Assembly (NCBI GenBank): GCA_028290765.1
Contig: JAQGJF010001055.1
Coordinates: forward strand, 1 to 11,248
DNA from: Tardiphaga sp.
Lineage (GTDB): Bacteria; Pseudomonadota; Alphaproteobacteria; Rhizobiales; Xanthobacteraceae
Direction: 5' to 3'
Length of the DNA stretch: 11,248 bases
In this document: in pieces, positions 1-6,397 of the stretch
How positions within the stretch are numbered: the stretch's first letter is position 1
How the letters are laid out: each line of letters starts with the position of its first letter
Program-made: the position numbers and the translations under genes
The notes under the pieces: generated by a model
What the model was told of the DNA's origin: nothing
Seen by the model: only the letters and a program-made list of their open reading frames with translations
The model's database searches: none

Positions 1-980
1 CGCGCCAGCGTCGACTTTCCCGATCCGGACTCGCCGACGATGCCAAGCGTCGCGCCGCGCGGCAGTTGCAGCGATACGGCCTTTACCGCCGGCGTGACGC
101 GCGCGCCGCGGCCGAGAAATCCGCCGGTCCGGTAGGTCTTCGAGACGTTATCGATGGTCAGGATGATGTCGCTGGACACCTCGCGCGGCGGCGGGGCGGT
201 GAGGGGCGGGACGGCTGCGATCAACTGTTTGGTGTAGGCATGCTGGGGGTTGTTCAGCACCGACCATGTGTCGCCCTGTTCAACGACCCGCCCGTGCTGC
301 ATCACCGCGACACGGTCGGCGATCTCCGCGACAACGCCGAAATCATGGGTGATGAACAGCACCGCGGTCTTCTTGCGCTTCTGCAAGTCCCGGATCAGCG
401 CCAGGATCTGCGCCTGCGTCGTGACATCGAGCGCGGTGGTGGGCTCGTCCGCGATCAGCACCCGAGGATCGAGCGCAAGCGCCATGGCGATCATGGCGCG
501 CTGGCGCTGGCCGCCGGACAACTGGTGCGGATAGGAACGCGCGGCGCGTTCCGGCTCGCTGATGTGGACGTCATGAAGCAGCGCCAGAACCCGCGCGGCG
601 ATTTCCGCCGCGCCGAGATCGGTGTGCAGCCTGAACACTTCCGCGATCTGGTCGCCGACCCGCCGGATCGGGTTGAGCGCGGTCATGGGGTCCTGAAAGA
701 TCATGCCGATCTTGGCCCCGCGGATCCGGCGCATCGCCGCTTCCGGCAGGGCGGCGAGATCCTGCCCTTCGAAATGGATGCTGCCGCCCGCAATCGCCGC
801 GCCCCGCGGCAGCAGGCGCATCACCGCGCTCGCCGTCATGGATTTGCCGGAGCCGCTTTCACCCACGACGCAGACGATCTCGCCCGGCATCACCGCCAGC
901 GACACGCCCTCGATGGCGAAGGCGCGGTCGGCGCCCGGTGGCAGCCGCAGGGTGAGATCGGTGAGTTCGAGCAATTTCAT
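1..980 (-). CDS. Dipeptide/oligopeptide-type ABC transporter ATP-binding protein, tandem DppD-DppF fusion (partial, runs off left edge)
   Basis: This is the ATP-hydrolysing subunit of a peptide/nickel (Dpp/Opp/Gsi-type) importer, acting on the cytoplasmic face of the inner membrane. The visible 326 residues begin at an ATG at 980. The first nucleotide-binding domain is complete: Walker A GESGSGKS at residues 40-47, Q-loop Q96, signature LSGGQ at 154-158, Walker B LIADE at 175-179 and switch histidine H212. After a linker, a second domain opens at about residue 274 and shows its own Walker A (GESGSGKST, 316-324) before the window ends. This is the double-ATPase layout of GsiA and YejF, about 540-620 residues when whole. 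The gene starts 31 bp after the stop of the PLP enzyme gene, so the two are probably co-transcribed. The Shine-Dalgarno is weak. No other ATPase is visible for the permeases at 4456-6272, so this protein probably powers them. Confidence 0.93.
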   Translation of the reverse strand, partial: MKLLELTDLTLRLPPGADRAFAIEGVSLAVMPGEIVCVVGESGSGKSMTASAVMRLLPRGAAIAGGSIHFEGQDLAALPEAAMRRIRGAKIGMIFQDPMTALNPIRRVGDQIAEVFRLHTDLGAAEIAARVLALLHDVHISEPERAARSYPHQLSGGQRQRAMIAMALALDPRVLIADEPTTALDVTTQAQILALIRDLQKRKKTAVLFITHDFGVVAEIADRVAVMQHGRVVEQGDTWSVLNNPQHAYTKQLIAAVPPLTAPPPREVSSDIILTIDNVSKTYRTGGFLGRGARVTPAVKAVSLQLPRGATLGIVGESGSGKSTLA

Positions 981-1011
981 CGGCAGGTCAGGTCGCCTCT
1001 GTGGCCTTTGA

Positions 1012-2133
1012 TCAGCTCACCGCCAGACGGACGGCGCCATCGACCGATTGATAGCCGTCCGTCGCCGTCGTGGAAACCGCCGGGGCGATCCAATTTTCCA
1101 GATCGGCCTCATATGCGGCACAGGACAGCCCCTTTTCCGCGAGCCATTGGTCGTCGAACAGCGTGCTGCGATAGCGGTCGCCGGAATCGCACAGGATGGT
1201 CACCAGCGAGCCTTTTTCGCCCGCCGCGGCCATTTCCGACATGATCGCGAAGGCCGCCCATAGATTGGTGCCGGTCGATCCACCGCAGCGCCGGCCGAGG
1301 AACCGCGACATCACGCGCGCGGCGGCGATGCTGGCCGCGTCCGGCACCACGATCGCGCGGTCGATCAGTTCCGGGACGAAAGAAGCTTCGACCTGTGGCC
1401 GGCCAATGCCCTCGATCACCGAGCGCCCGGTGGACCAGGTGCGGACCCGCGGGTCGGCGATGTGGCGGTGGTAGACCGAATCCACTGGGTCAGCGAGGCA
1501 GAGCCGGGTGGTCAGGCCGCGATAGCGGATGTAGCGCCCGGCGGTCGCCGACGTGCCGCCGGTGCCGGCTCCGCACACGAACCAGGTTGGAACGCTGTGC
1601 TCTTCGGCGGCCATCTGGGAAAAAATCGAGTCGGCGATGTTGTCCCTGCGCCAATTGACCGCGCGCTCGGCAAAGGTGAACTGGTCGAGATAGCAGCCGG
1701 AGGCTTCATCGGCGATGCGCTGCGCCGTCGCATAGATGGCGAGCGGATCGTCGATCAGATGAATCTCGCCGCCGTTCGAGATGATTTCCGCCTGTTTCTC
1801 CGCGGTCGTGGTTCGCGGCATCACCGCGATGAAGCGCAGGCCGAGCAGCCGGGCGAAATAGGCTTCGGACACCGCGGTCGAACCGCTCGAGGCTTCCACC
1901 AGCGTCGAATTGGCGCCGATGCGGCCATTGCAGAGGCCATACAGAAACAGCGACCGCGCCAGGCGATGCTTGAGGCTGCCGGTCAGATGGGTGGTTTCGT
2001 CTTTCAGATAAAGCGTCACGCCCGGCAAAGCGGGCAGTTCGATTTTGTGCAAATGGGTTTCGGCCGAGCGCGTGCGCTCCATCTCGATCCGGCGGATCGA
2101 AGCGTTGACCCATTCGCGGCAGGCGCGCGTCAT
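1012..2133 (-). CDS. PLP-dependent cysteine synthase-family protein, probable L-cysteine desulfhydrase of the Cds1 type
   Basis: This is a cytosolic fold-type II PLP enzyme of 373 residues. Visible marks are the Schiff-base lysine K55 in TGSLKHR, the substrate/cofactor loop EASSGST at 81-87, the glycine-rich phosphate-binding loop GTGGT at 190-194, a second glycine motif GGSTGTN at 284-290 and a C-terminal CDSGDRYRST at 315-324. The TGSLKHRLARSLF and CDSGDRY signatures match my memory of the Cds1/Rv3684 branch, reported to release sulfide, pyruvate and ammonia from cysteine, better than ordinary CysK or CysM, which carry SGNTG. The start at 2133 is chosen because GAGAGG lies 7 nt upstream; an ATG at 2157 would add eight residues with a poorer site. 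The gene diverges from the Lrp-type regulator and precedes the ABC ATPase. Alternatives are another beta-replacing or beta-eliminating enzyme on a cysteine derivative, or an SbnA-like diaminopropionate synthase. The fold is certain; the exact reaction is not. Confidence 0.85.
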   Translation of the reverse strand: MTRACREWVNASIRRIEMERTRSAETHLHKIELPALPGVTLYLKDETTHLTGSLKHRLARSLFLYGLCNGRIGANSTLVEASSGSTAVSEAYFARLLGLRFIAVMPRTTTAEKQAEIISNGGEIHLIDDPLAIYATAQRIADEASGCYLDQFTFAERAVNWRRDNIADSIFSQMAAEEHSVPTWFVCGAGTGGTSATAGRYIRYRGLTTRLCLADPVDSVYHRHIADPRVRTWSTGRSVIEGIGRPQVEASFVPELIDRAIVVPDAASIAAARVMSRFLGRRCGGSTGTNLWAAFAIMSEMAAAGEKGSLVTILCDSGDRYRSTLFDDQWLAEKGLSCAAYEADLENWIAPAVSTTATDGYQSVDGAVRLAVS

Positions 2134-2140
2134 CACGTTA

Positions 2141-2146
2141 CCTCTC
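2141..2146 (-). promoter_or_regulatory. Ribosome binding site fixing the start of the Cds1-like gene
   Basis: On the minus strand the sequence reads GAGAGG with 7 nt to the ATG at 2133. It lies inside the coding sequence that would result from the upstream ATG at 2157, so it favours the shorter protein. Confidence 0.6.
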
Positions 2147-2264
2147 GCGGCCATCATGCTCTTGACCGACGCGGTGAGTATATCGAGGCGTCATCGCAGT
2201 TTGCTTGCTTCTTGCTGCGATATTGAGCAGCGTGACGAATGTTCATGCTCGCAATTGCGGATAT

Positions 2265-2292
2265 TTGACAATAACGTTGCTGCCGCTACGCA
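2265..2292 (+). promoter_or_regulatory. Candidate promoter of the Lrp/AsnC regulator gene
   Basis: A perfect -35 hexamer TTGACA lies at 2265-2270. After 16 bp there is a poor -10, TACGCA at 2287-2292. One ATAACG repeat falls between the hexamers and the other just after them, which would fit autoregulation. The weak -10 keeps confidence low. Confidence 0.3.
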
Positions 2293-2327
2293 AATAACGA
2301 TATGAATCTTCTTCTGGTGACTGCAAA

Positions 2328-2333
2328 TGGAGG
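2328..2333 (+). promoter_or_regulatory. Ribosome binding site choosing the ATG at 2339
   Basis: TGGAGG ends 5 nt before the ATG at 2339. An ATG at 2327 overlaps this site and has only GGTGA at 2316-2320 upstream, so the 2339 start is preferred. The family also normally begins with the residues that follow it (MLDELDRKIL). Confidence 0.55.
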
Positions 2334-2338
2334 CCAAC

Positions 2339-2851
2339 ATGCTCGACGAGCTTGATCGCAAGATCCTGGCGACGCTTCAGGTGGACTCCAGCCTTTCGGT
2401 GCAGGAAGTGGCGGATCGGGTCGGATTGAGTTCGACGCCGTGCTGGCGGCGGATTCAAAAGCTGGAAACCTCGGGTTACATCAAGCGCCGCGTCGCGCTG
2501 CTCGACGCCGAGAAGCTGAATCTCGGCGTCAGCGTCTTCATTGCGGTGAAGACCAACCAGCACAACGCGGAATGGGTCGACCGTTTCAGGAAGATCGTGA
2601 CCAGCTTTCCGGAAGTGGTGGATTTCTTCCGGCTCAGCGGCGACGTCGATTATTTGATCCGCGCCGTGCTGCCGGATATCCGCGCCTATGACGAGCTCTA
2701 TCAGCGGCTGATCGCGAAAATCGACCTCTACGATGTGTCCTCGATGTTCGCGATGGAGCAGATCAAGTCGACCACCGAACTGCCGCTGACTTACGCGTGT
2801 ACCCCGCGCGAAACCGCACGGCCGGCACGGAGCGCGGTCGCCGCGCATTAA
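2339..2851 (+). CDS. Lrp/AsnC-family transcriptional regulator, DecR/CyuR-like (probable cysteine-responsive activator)
   Basis: This DNA-binding protein has 170 residues. The N-terminal winged helix-turn-helix spans about residues 4-60 and has the recognition segment SSTPCWRRIQKLE (31-43). The C-terminal RAM/AsnC ligand-binding domain spans about 66-145 and includes GDVDYL at 101-106 and FAMEQIKSTTELP at 137-149. The TPCW segment, the H-x-x-EW piece and the FAMEQIK-TT-LP ending match E. coli DecR (YbaO/CyuR) as I remember it. That regulator switches on a cysteine-degrading enzyme and transporter when cysteine is high. About 18 extra residues at the C-terminus are basic and look unstructured. 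The gene faces away from the Cds1-like gene and converges with the monooxygenase gene, so the obvious target is the 205-bp divergent promoter. The family is certain; cysteine as the ligand is inferred from similarity and context. Confidence 0.9.
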   Translation: MLDELDRKILATLQVDSSLSVQEVADRVGLSSTPCWRRIQKLETSGYIKRRVALLDAEKLNLGVSVFIAVKTNQHNAEWVDRFRKIVTSFPEVVDFFRLSGDVDYLIRAVLPDIRAYDELYQRLIAKIDLYDVSSMFAMEQIKSTTELPLTYACTPRETARPARSAVAAH

Positions 2852-2858
2852 ATCGGTA

Positions 2859-2960
2859 TCACCAGCTCCGTCATTGCGAGCGCAGCGAAGCAATCCAGGG
2901 CCCCAAGGAAGGACTGGATTGCTTCGTCGCAAGAGCTCCTCGCAATGACGGAGTTGGTGA
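2859..2960. repeat. Long imperfect inverted repeat between convergent genes (dispersed palindrome type; possible bidirectional terminator)
   Basis: The left arm (2859-2898) and right arm (2914-2960) pair over most of their length. Both begin TCACCA-x-CTCCGTCATTGCGAG on their own strand and both end CGAAGCAATCCAG beside a 15-nt loop (2899-2913). The right arm carries about 7 extra bases in mid-stem, giving a bulge. The motif TCATTGCGAGCGCAGCGAAG is one I recognise as a common dispersed intergenic repeat in Bradyrhizobiaceae. The element starts 7 bp after the stop of the regulator and ends 21 bp before the stop of the monooxygenase, so a transcript from either side would fold into the hairpin. 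There is no U-tract, so intrinsic termination is only a possibility. Confidence 0.8.
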
Positions 2961-2981
2961 CGCGGATTGATCCTCAAGTCC

Positions 2982-4490
2982 TCAACCCGTCGCCACCTTC
3001 GCGATGACTTCGTTGGCATCCGCTTCTTCGTAGCCCATGAACTCCTCGTAGAAGACATCCGCGTCCATGCAGAACAGGTCGCGCGAGATGCCCGCCGCCA
3101 CGTTCGCCGCGCCCCAGGGCAGGCCGTTGATGCCGCTGCAGATCGGTCCCACGCTGGCAAGCCCCGAAATATTGAGAAAGTGCAGGTTGCGCAGCGCGCG
3201 GTCGGCCTGCGGGGTCCGGCCCGTCACCTGCATGTACGGTCCGAGATAGGGGTAGGTCCCGATCAACCGGTCCATGCCATCCTCGCTTGCGGCAATGCGA
3301 TCCTTCCAGAACGTCATGTCCGGGACCAGCGCGGCCAGATAAGGCACGCTGGCGATATCGATCTTGAATCCGGTTCCAAGGATCGCGAAATCGGTCTCGA
3401 AGGAACCGGCGGGCGTGGTGATTTCGAGCGCGGCGCCCGCCGCGCGCATCCCGGTCCAGCCTTGCGCGAACTTCACCACGAAATTCCGGTGCGCCCGGCA
3501 ACGCTGCAGCGTATCGGCCGGCGGCGGCGTCGGCAGCGACAGATAGCGCCGCATGAAGCGCAGTTTGCGCTCATCGTCCAGCGCGGCGAAATTGCGGAAG
3601 AAGCCGGTGAATTCGAGAAACCGCAGCGCATTGACTTCGGGCAGCGCCGGACGCCGCACATAATGCGTGACCTCGCGGGCGCCGGCTTCCAGCGCGGTCG
3701 CGGCATTGTCGAAAGCGGACGCGCCGGCGCCGAGCACCGCGACACGCTTGCCGGCAAGTTTTGTGAAATCGATCGGATCGGAACTGTGCGCGCACAGCGT
3801 CCGCGGCAGGCCCTGCGCGAAATCCGGAATCCGCGGCCCGCCGGAGCCGTCGATCCCGGTCGCCACCACGACCTTGCGGGCTTCGACCGTGCGGAGGCCG
3901 CGTGGACCCTGCAGCGTCACGCGCAGCCTGTCGCCCGCCATCGTCACCGCGGTGACGTTGGTCTCGTTTTCGACCGGCAGCTGCAGGAAGCCGCGCAGCC
4001 ACAGCAGATAATCCATCCATTCCCCCTTGGGAATGCGGACCAGATCGCGCCACGCCTGTTCGCCCTTGCGCGCCTCGTACCAGCTCCGGAACGATGCCGA
4101 CGGCAATCCATTGTCCGGTCCGGTCAGTTCCTTGATGGTCCGCAGCGTCGGCATCCGGGCCCAGGTCATCCAGGGCCCCTCCTGTCCGCACGAGCCGCGA
4201 TCGACCAGCAGGACATTCGTGATTCGCTCCCGCAGCAATCCAAAGGCCAACGAAATTCCGGCCTGGCCGGCGCCGACGATCACGACATCGAAGACGGGAA
4301 TGTTTGCATCGGTCGGTTCGGCCCGAGGCCAGATTTTTGGCGGATAGGCGAACAGCTCCATCTCGCGCGTCAGCGCTTGTTCCAGGGCCTTGATCGAAAT
4401 GTTCATCTCACTGTCCACTTGGATTTCGTCTTTTTCAGAAATGGCTTCGCCTTTTTCAACGATGGCTGCGCCTGGGATCGAGGACTTCAT
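2982..4490 (-). CDS. FAD- and NADPH-binding flavoprotein monooxygenase (FMO / SidA-IucD-like fold)
   Basis: The product has 502 residues and two Rossmann dinucleotide-binding folds: FAD motif GAGQAG at about 73-78 and NAD(P)H motif GAGASA at about 254-259. An ATG-type motif (VVVATGIDG, about 207-215) lies between them. The stretch FAQGLPRTLCAHSSDPIDF just before the second fold resembles the FxGxxxH class B monooxygenase fingerprint, but the histidine is displaced. A second ATG motif (ILGTGFKID) lies further on. Such enzymes use NADPH and O2 to oxygenate a nucleophilic N or S atom of a small substrate in the cytosol. The start is uncertain: ATG 4490 (GGTGA 8 nt upstream, overlapping the permease gene by 35 bp), TTG 4508, or ATG 4406, which removes a low-complexity acidic leader. 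It is last in the transporter operon, implying action on the imported compound. An N-hydroxylase of an amino acid is the main alternative. Confidence 0.82.
   Translation of the reverse strand: MKSSIPGAAIVEKGEAISEKDEIQVDSEMNISIKALEQALTREMELFAYPPKIWPRAEPTDANIPVFDVVIVGAGQAGISLAFGLLRERITNVLLVDRGSCGQEGPWMTWARMPTLRTIKELTGPDNGLPSASFRSWYEARKGEQAWRDLVRIPKGEWMDYLLWLRGFLQLPVENETNVTAVTMAGDRLRVTLQGPRGLRTVEARKVVVATGIDGSGGPRIPDFAQGLPRTLCAHSSDPIDFTKLAGKRVAVLGAGASAFDNAATALEAGAREVTHYVRRPALPEVNALRFLEFTGFFRNFAALDDERKLRFMRRYLSLPTPPPADTLQRCRAHRNFVVKFAQGWTGMRAAGAALEITTPAGSFETDFAILGTGFKIDIASVPYLAALVPDMTFWKDRIAASEDGMDRLIGTYPYLGPYMQVTGRTPQADRALRNLHFLNISGLASVGPICSGINGLPWGAANVAAGISRDLFCMDADVFYEEFMGYEEADANEVIAKVATG
4430..4471. 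repeat. Two-copy 21-bp tandem duplication spanning a gene junction
   Basis: Positions 4430-4450 and 4451-4471 are adjacent 21-bp units matching at 17 of 21 positions (CTTTTTCAnnnATGGCTnCGC on the plus strand). Read on the minus strand in the monooxygenase frame they encode AIVEKGE then AISEKDE, a heptapeptide repeat. The second unit contains the stop codon of the second permease gene (4458-4456). Confidence 0.8.
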
Positions 4491-5295
4491 TGAGGGTTTC
4501 ACCGACAAAGTTGATGGCGATCACCGAAAGAAAGATCGCCATGCCGGGAAAGATCGACAGATAGGGCGCGGTGCGCAGCGCCGGACGGCCGATCGCCACC
4601 ATGGTTCCCCATGAAATGACGTTGGGATCGCCCAACCCGAGAAACGACAACCCGGCCTCCAGCAGCACCGCCGTCGCCACCATGATCGAGCTCGCGACGA
4701 TCACCGGCGACAGGCAGTTCGGCAGCATTTCGGTGAAGACGATCTTGAGCGGCGGAACGCCGACCAGGCGGCAGGACAACACGAACTCGCGGCTGCGCAG
4801 CGACATGAACTCGGCCCGCACCAGCCGGGCGATCGGCGGCCAGGAGACGATCGCGATCGCGCCGATGATGGCGGCGATCGACGGCCGCAAGATCACGACG
4901 AGCACGATCACGAAGATGAAGTTCGGAATCGTCTGGAAGATCTCGGTCACCCGCATCAGCACGTCGTCGACCCAGCCCTGGGCATAGCCCGCAGTGGCGC
5001 CGACCAGGATGCCGATCGAGAGCGCGACGACTGTCGCGGCGACGGCGATGGTGAGCGATACCCGCGCGCCGTAGAATAATCCGGCGGCGACGTTGCGGCC
5101 CAGCGTGTCGGTGCCGAACGGCAGCGCCAGGTTTTCGAAAGGCGGCGTATATGGCGTTCCGACTGACGGCCACGGCCCTTCGGGAAACAACACCGGAGCC
5201 AGCAGTGCCCCGACCGTCATCATGACCAGGATCGCTCCGCCGACCAGTGCCGGCGGGCGAAGCCAGGGAATCCGCCGCGTGGCCCGCGCGGTCAT
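4456..5295 (-). CDS. Peptide/nickel-type ABC transporter permease, DppC-like
   Basis: This is the second inner-membrane permease subunit of the importer, 279 residues. An N-terminal transmembrane helix (about 15-37) is followed by a periplasmic stretch ending in the DppC-typical GTDTLGRN (61-68). A five-helix binding-protein-dependent transport domain follows, with the cytoplasmic EAA loop at about 169-193 (EFVLSCRLVGVPP), SFLGLG at 217-222 and a closing DPR near the C-terminus. Length is slightly below the usual 280-300. The ATG at 5295 overlaps the stop codon of the preceding permease gene (ATGA), indicating translational coupling and one-to-one subunit stoichiometry. Reading frames further upstream in this frame are only shadow of the first permease gene. 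Confidence 0.93.
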   Translation of the reverse strand: MTARATRRIPWLRPPALVGGAILVMMTVGALLAPVLFPEGPWPSVGTPYTPPFENLALPFGTDTLGRNVAAGLFYGARVSLTIAVAATVVALSIGILVGATAGYAQGWVDDVLMRVTEIFQTIPNFIFVIVLVVILRPSIAAIIGAIAIVSWPPIARLVRAEFMSLRSREFVLSCRLVGVPPLKIVFTEMLPNCLSPVIVASSIMVATAVLLEAGLSFLGLGDPNVISWGTMVAIGRPALRTAPYLSIFPGMAIFLSVIAINFVGETLNEVLDPRRSHR

Positions 5296-6272
5296 GCCGA
5301 CACCTCGATGCGCGGATCGATCCAGGCCGAGACCAGATCGGTGACGAGGTTGGTCACTACCACCAGCAGCGACGAAAAGAACAGGATTCCCAACAGCAAG
5401 TTGATGTCGCGCGAAAAAATCGCGTCGAAAGTCAACCGTCCGAGACCGGGCCAGCCGAATACGGTTTCGACGACGACCGAGCCGCCGAGAATGCCGCCGA
5501 CATTGACGCCCAGCATCGTGATCATCGGCAGCAGCGCATTGCCGAGGATGTGACGGACATAGACCTGGCGGCGGCTCATGCCCTTGGCGTAGGCGCTTCG
5601 AACGAAGTCGAGCGAGGCCACGTTCAGCACCGATGCGCGCATCAGCCCGATGAAAACCGCCATGTAGAACAGCGTCAGGGTCATCACCGGCATCACGGCG
5701 TGACGCGCGATATCGAGAATACCGGCGAGCCCCGACGACGGCACCCCGATGGTCCGCATGCCGCCCGACGGCAGCCACCCGAGCTTGACGGTGAAGAGCA
5801 GGATCAGCAGCAGGCCCAGCCAGAACAGCGGCGTCGCATAGCCGATCAGGGCGAGCAGCGAGACGGCCGCATCCAGCAGCGAGTTCGGCCGCATCGCGGC
5901 GAGGATGCCGAGACCGACGCCGAGAACGAAGGCGATGGTCAGCGACGACACCATCAGGATCAGCGTCGCCATCAGCTTGTCGGCGATCAAGACCGAAACC
6001 GGCAGGCTCTCGCGAAACGAATAGCCGAGATCGAAGTGCAGCAGATTCCAGACATACCGCCCGAACTGCACCCAGAGCGTCTGATCGAGGCCGAAGCGCT
6101 CGCGCAGCGCCGCGACATAGCCCGCATCCGCGCCGCCGCCCTGCCCCGCCAAGACCTCCGCCAGATCGCCCGGCGCCAGGTGAACGACCACGAAGTTCAC
6201 CACGACGATGCCGACGATGATGACGCACGCCTGAACCAGCCTGCGGAGCAGAAAAGCGGCATAGCGGGTCAA
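5292..6272 (-). CDS. Peptide/nickel-type ABC transporter permease, DppB-like
   Basis: This is the first inner-membrane permease subunit, 326 residues, the normal DppB length. A helix at about 9-31 is followed by a periplasmic region with FGLDQ and DLGYSFR (81-87), then about five membrane helices. The EAA loop (DFVRSAYAKGMSRRQVYVRH, about 222-241) docks the ATPase. ETVFGWPGLGRL (269-280) and the terminal IDPRIEV are family hallmarks. Translation must begin at the TTG at 6272: an in-frame TAG lies at 6290-6288, no ATG or GTG lies in the correct N-terminal region, and AGGAG lies 8 nt upstream. It follows the solute-binding protein gene after about 120 bp occupied by palindromic repeats, so subunit expression may drop across this gap. 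Confidence 0.93.
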   Translation of the reverse strand: MTRYAAFLLRRLVQACVIIVGIVVVNFVVVHLAPGDLAEVLAGQGGGADAGYVAALRERFGLDQTLWVQFGRYVWNLLHFDLGYSFRESLPVSVLIADKLMATLILMVSSLTIAFVLGVGLGILAAMRPNSLLDAAVSLLALIGYATPLFWLGLLLILLFTVKLGWLPSGGMRTIGVPSSGLAGILDIARHAVMPVMTLTLFYMAVFIGLMRASVLNVASLDFVRSAYAKGMSRRQVYVRHILGNALLPMITMLGVNVGGILGGSVVVETVFGWPGLGRLTFDAIFSRDINLLLGILFFSSLLVVVTNLVTDLVSAWIDPRIEVSA

Positions 6273-6280
6273 CGGCGCGA

Positions 6281-6285
6281 CTCCT
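6281..6285 (-). promoter_or_regulatory. Ribosome binding site supporting the TTG start of the DppB-like gene
   Basis: AGGAG on the minus strand ends 8 nt before the TTG at 6272. The in-frame stop at 6290-6288 excludes any start further upstream. Confidence 0.6.
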
Positions 6286-6290
6286 GGCTA

Positions 6291-6339
6291 GAGCATGATC
6301 CGGAAAAGTGGAAACCGGTTTTCCGAAAAGATCATGCTC
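6291..6339. repeat. 49-bp interspersed palindrome, GAGCATGATC type
   Basis: The outer arms GAGCATGATC (6291-6300) and GATCATGCTC (6330-6339) are perfectly complementary. Inner arms CGGAAAA (6301-6307) and TTTTCCG (6319-6325) also pair, leaving small asymmetries. I recognise the family as a very abundant intergenic repeat in Bradyrhizobium and relatives. It ends just short of the Shine-Dalgarno of the DppB-like gene, so the hairpin forms in the operon mRNA between binding-protein and permease cistrons. It could stabilise the upstream mRNA or reduce read-through. Confidence 0.85.
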
Positions 6340-6350
6340 AAACAAAAAAA

Positions 6351-6397
6351 CGCTAAAGCGGAATGACGATTCGAAGATAAGTCATCATGCTTTAGCG
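6351..6397. repeat. Second palindrome of the same compound element, overlapping the stop codon of the binding-protein gene
   Basis: Arms CGCTAAAGC (6351-6359) and GCTTTAGCG (6389-6397) are perfectly complementary. Inside them AATGAC (6362-6367) and GTCAT (6381-6385) also pair. An A-rich tract (AAACAAAAAAA, 6340-6350) joins it to the first palindrome, a two-part arrangement I remember as recurrent in these genomes. The right arm includes the TAA stop (6394-6392) of the solute-binding protein. On the minus strand the hairpin is followed by a run of T, so it has the shape of an intrinsic terminator that could attenuate the downstream permease genes. Confidence 0.7.

Larger units (their letters stand above)
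2134..2338. promoter_or_regulatory. Divergent promoter region between the Cds1-like gene and the Lrp/AsnC regulator
   Basis: This 205-bp region is visibly richer in A and T than its flanks and must hold both promoters. It contains a perfect 10-bp palindrome CGCAATTGCG at 2250-2259, two direct copies of ATAACG at 2271-2276 and 2294-2299 (23 bp apart, about two helical turns) and a GAGCA...TGCTC inverted pair at 2225-2229 and 2246-2250. Same-face spacing of short sites is what Lrp-family octamers usually contact, so these are the best candidate operators. For the minus-strand gene a TATACT-like -10 lies at 2177-2182, without a convincing -35. The operator reading is inference. Confidence 0.5.

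Noticed and set aside
1012..2133. Siderophore-type reading of the PLP enzyme plus monooxygenase (SbnA-like with an amino-acid N-hydroxylase)
   Set aside because: No synthetase genes are visible, the PLP enzyme carries Cds1-type TGSLKHR and CDSGDRY signatures, and the neighbouring regulator is DecR-like. It remains a weak alternative.
2201..2218. TTGCT-rich stretch resembling a microsatellite
   Set aside because: Only a few irregular copies are present; it is more likely chance in an AT-richer promoter region.
2967..4493. Open plus-strand frame of 508 codons antisense to the monooxygenase
   Set aside because: Its composition is typical of an antisense frame in GC-rich DNA, while the minus strand has two Rossmann motifs and conserved structure.
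5296..6345. Extension of the second permease frame upstream to 6345, giving a 629-residue protein
   Set aside because: The upstream part is an out-of-frame reading of the first permease; the true start is the ATGA overlap at 5295.
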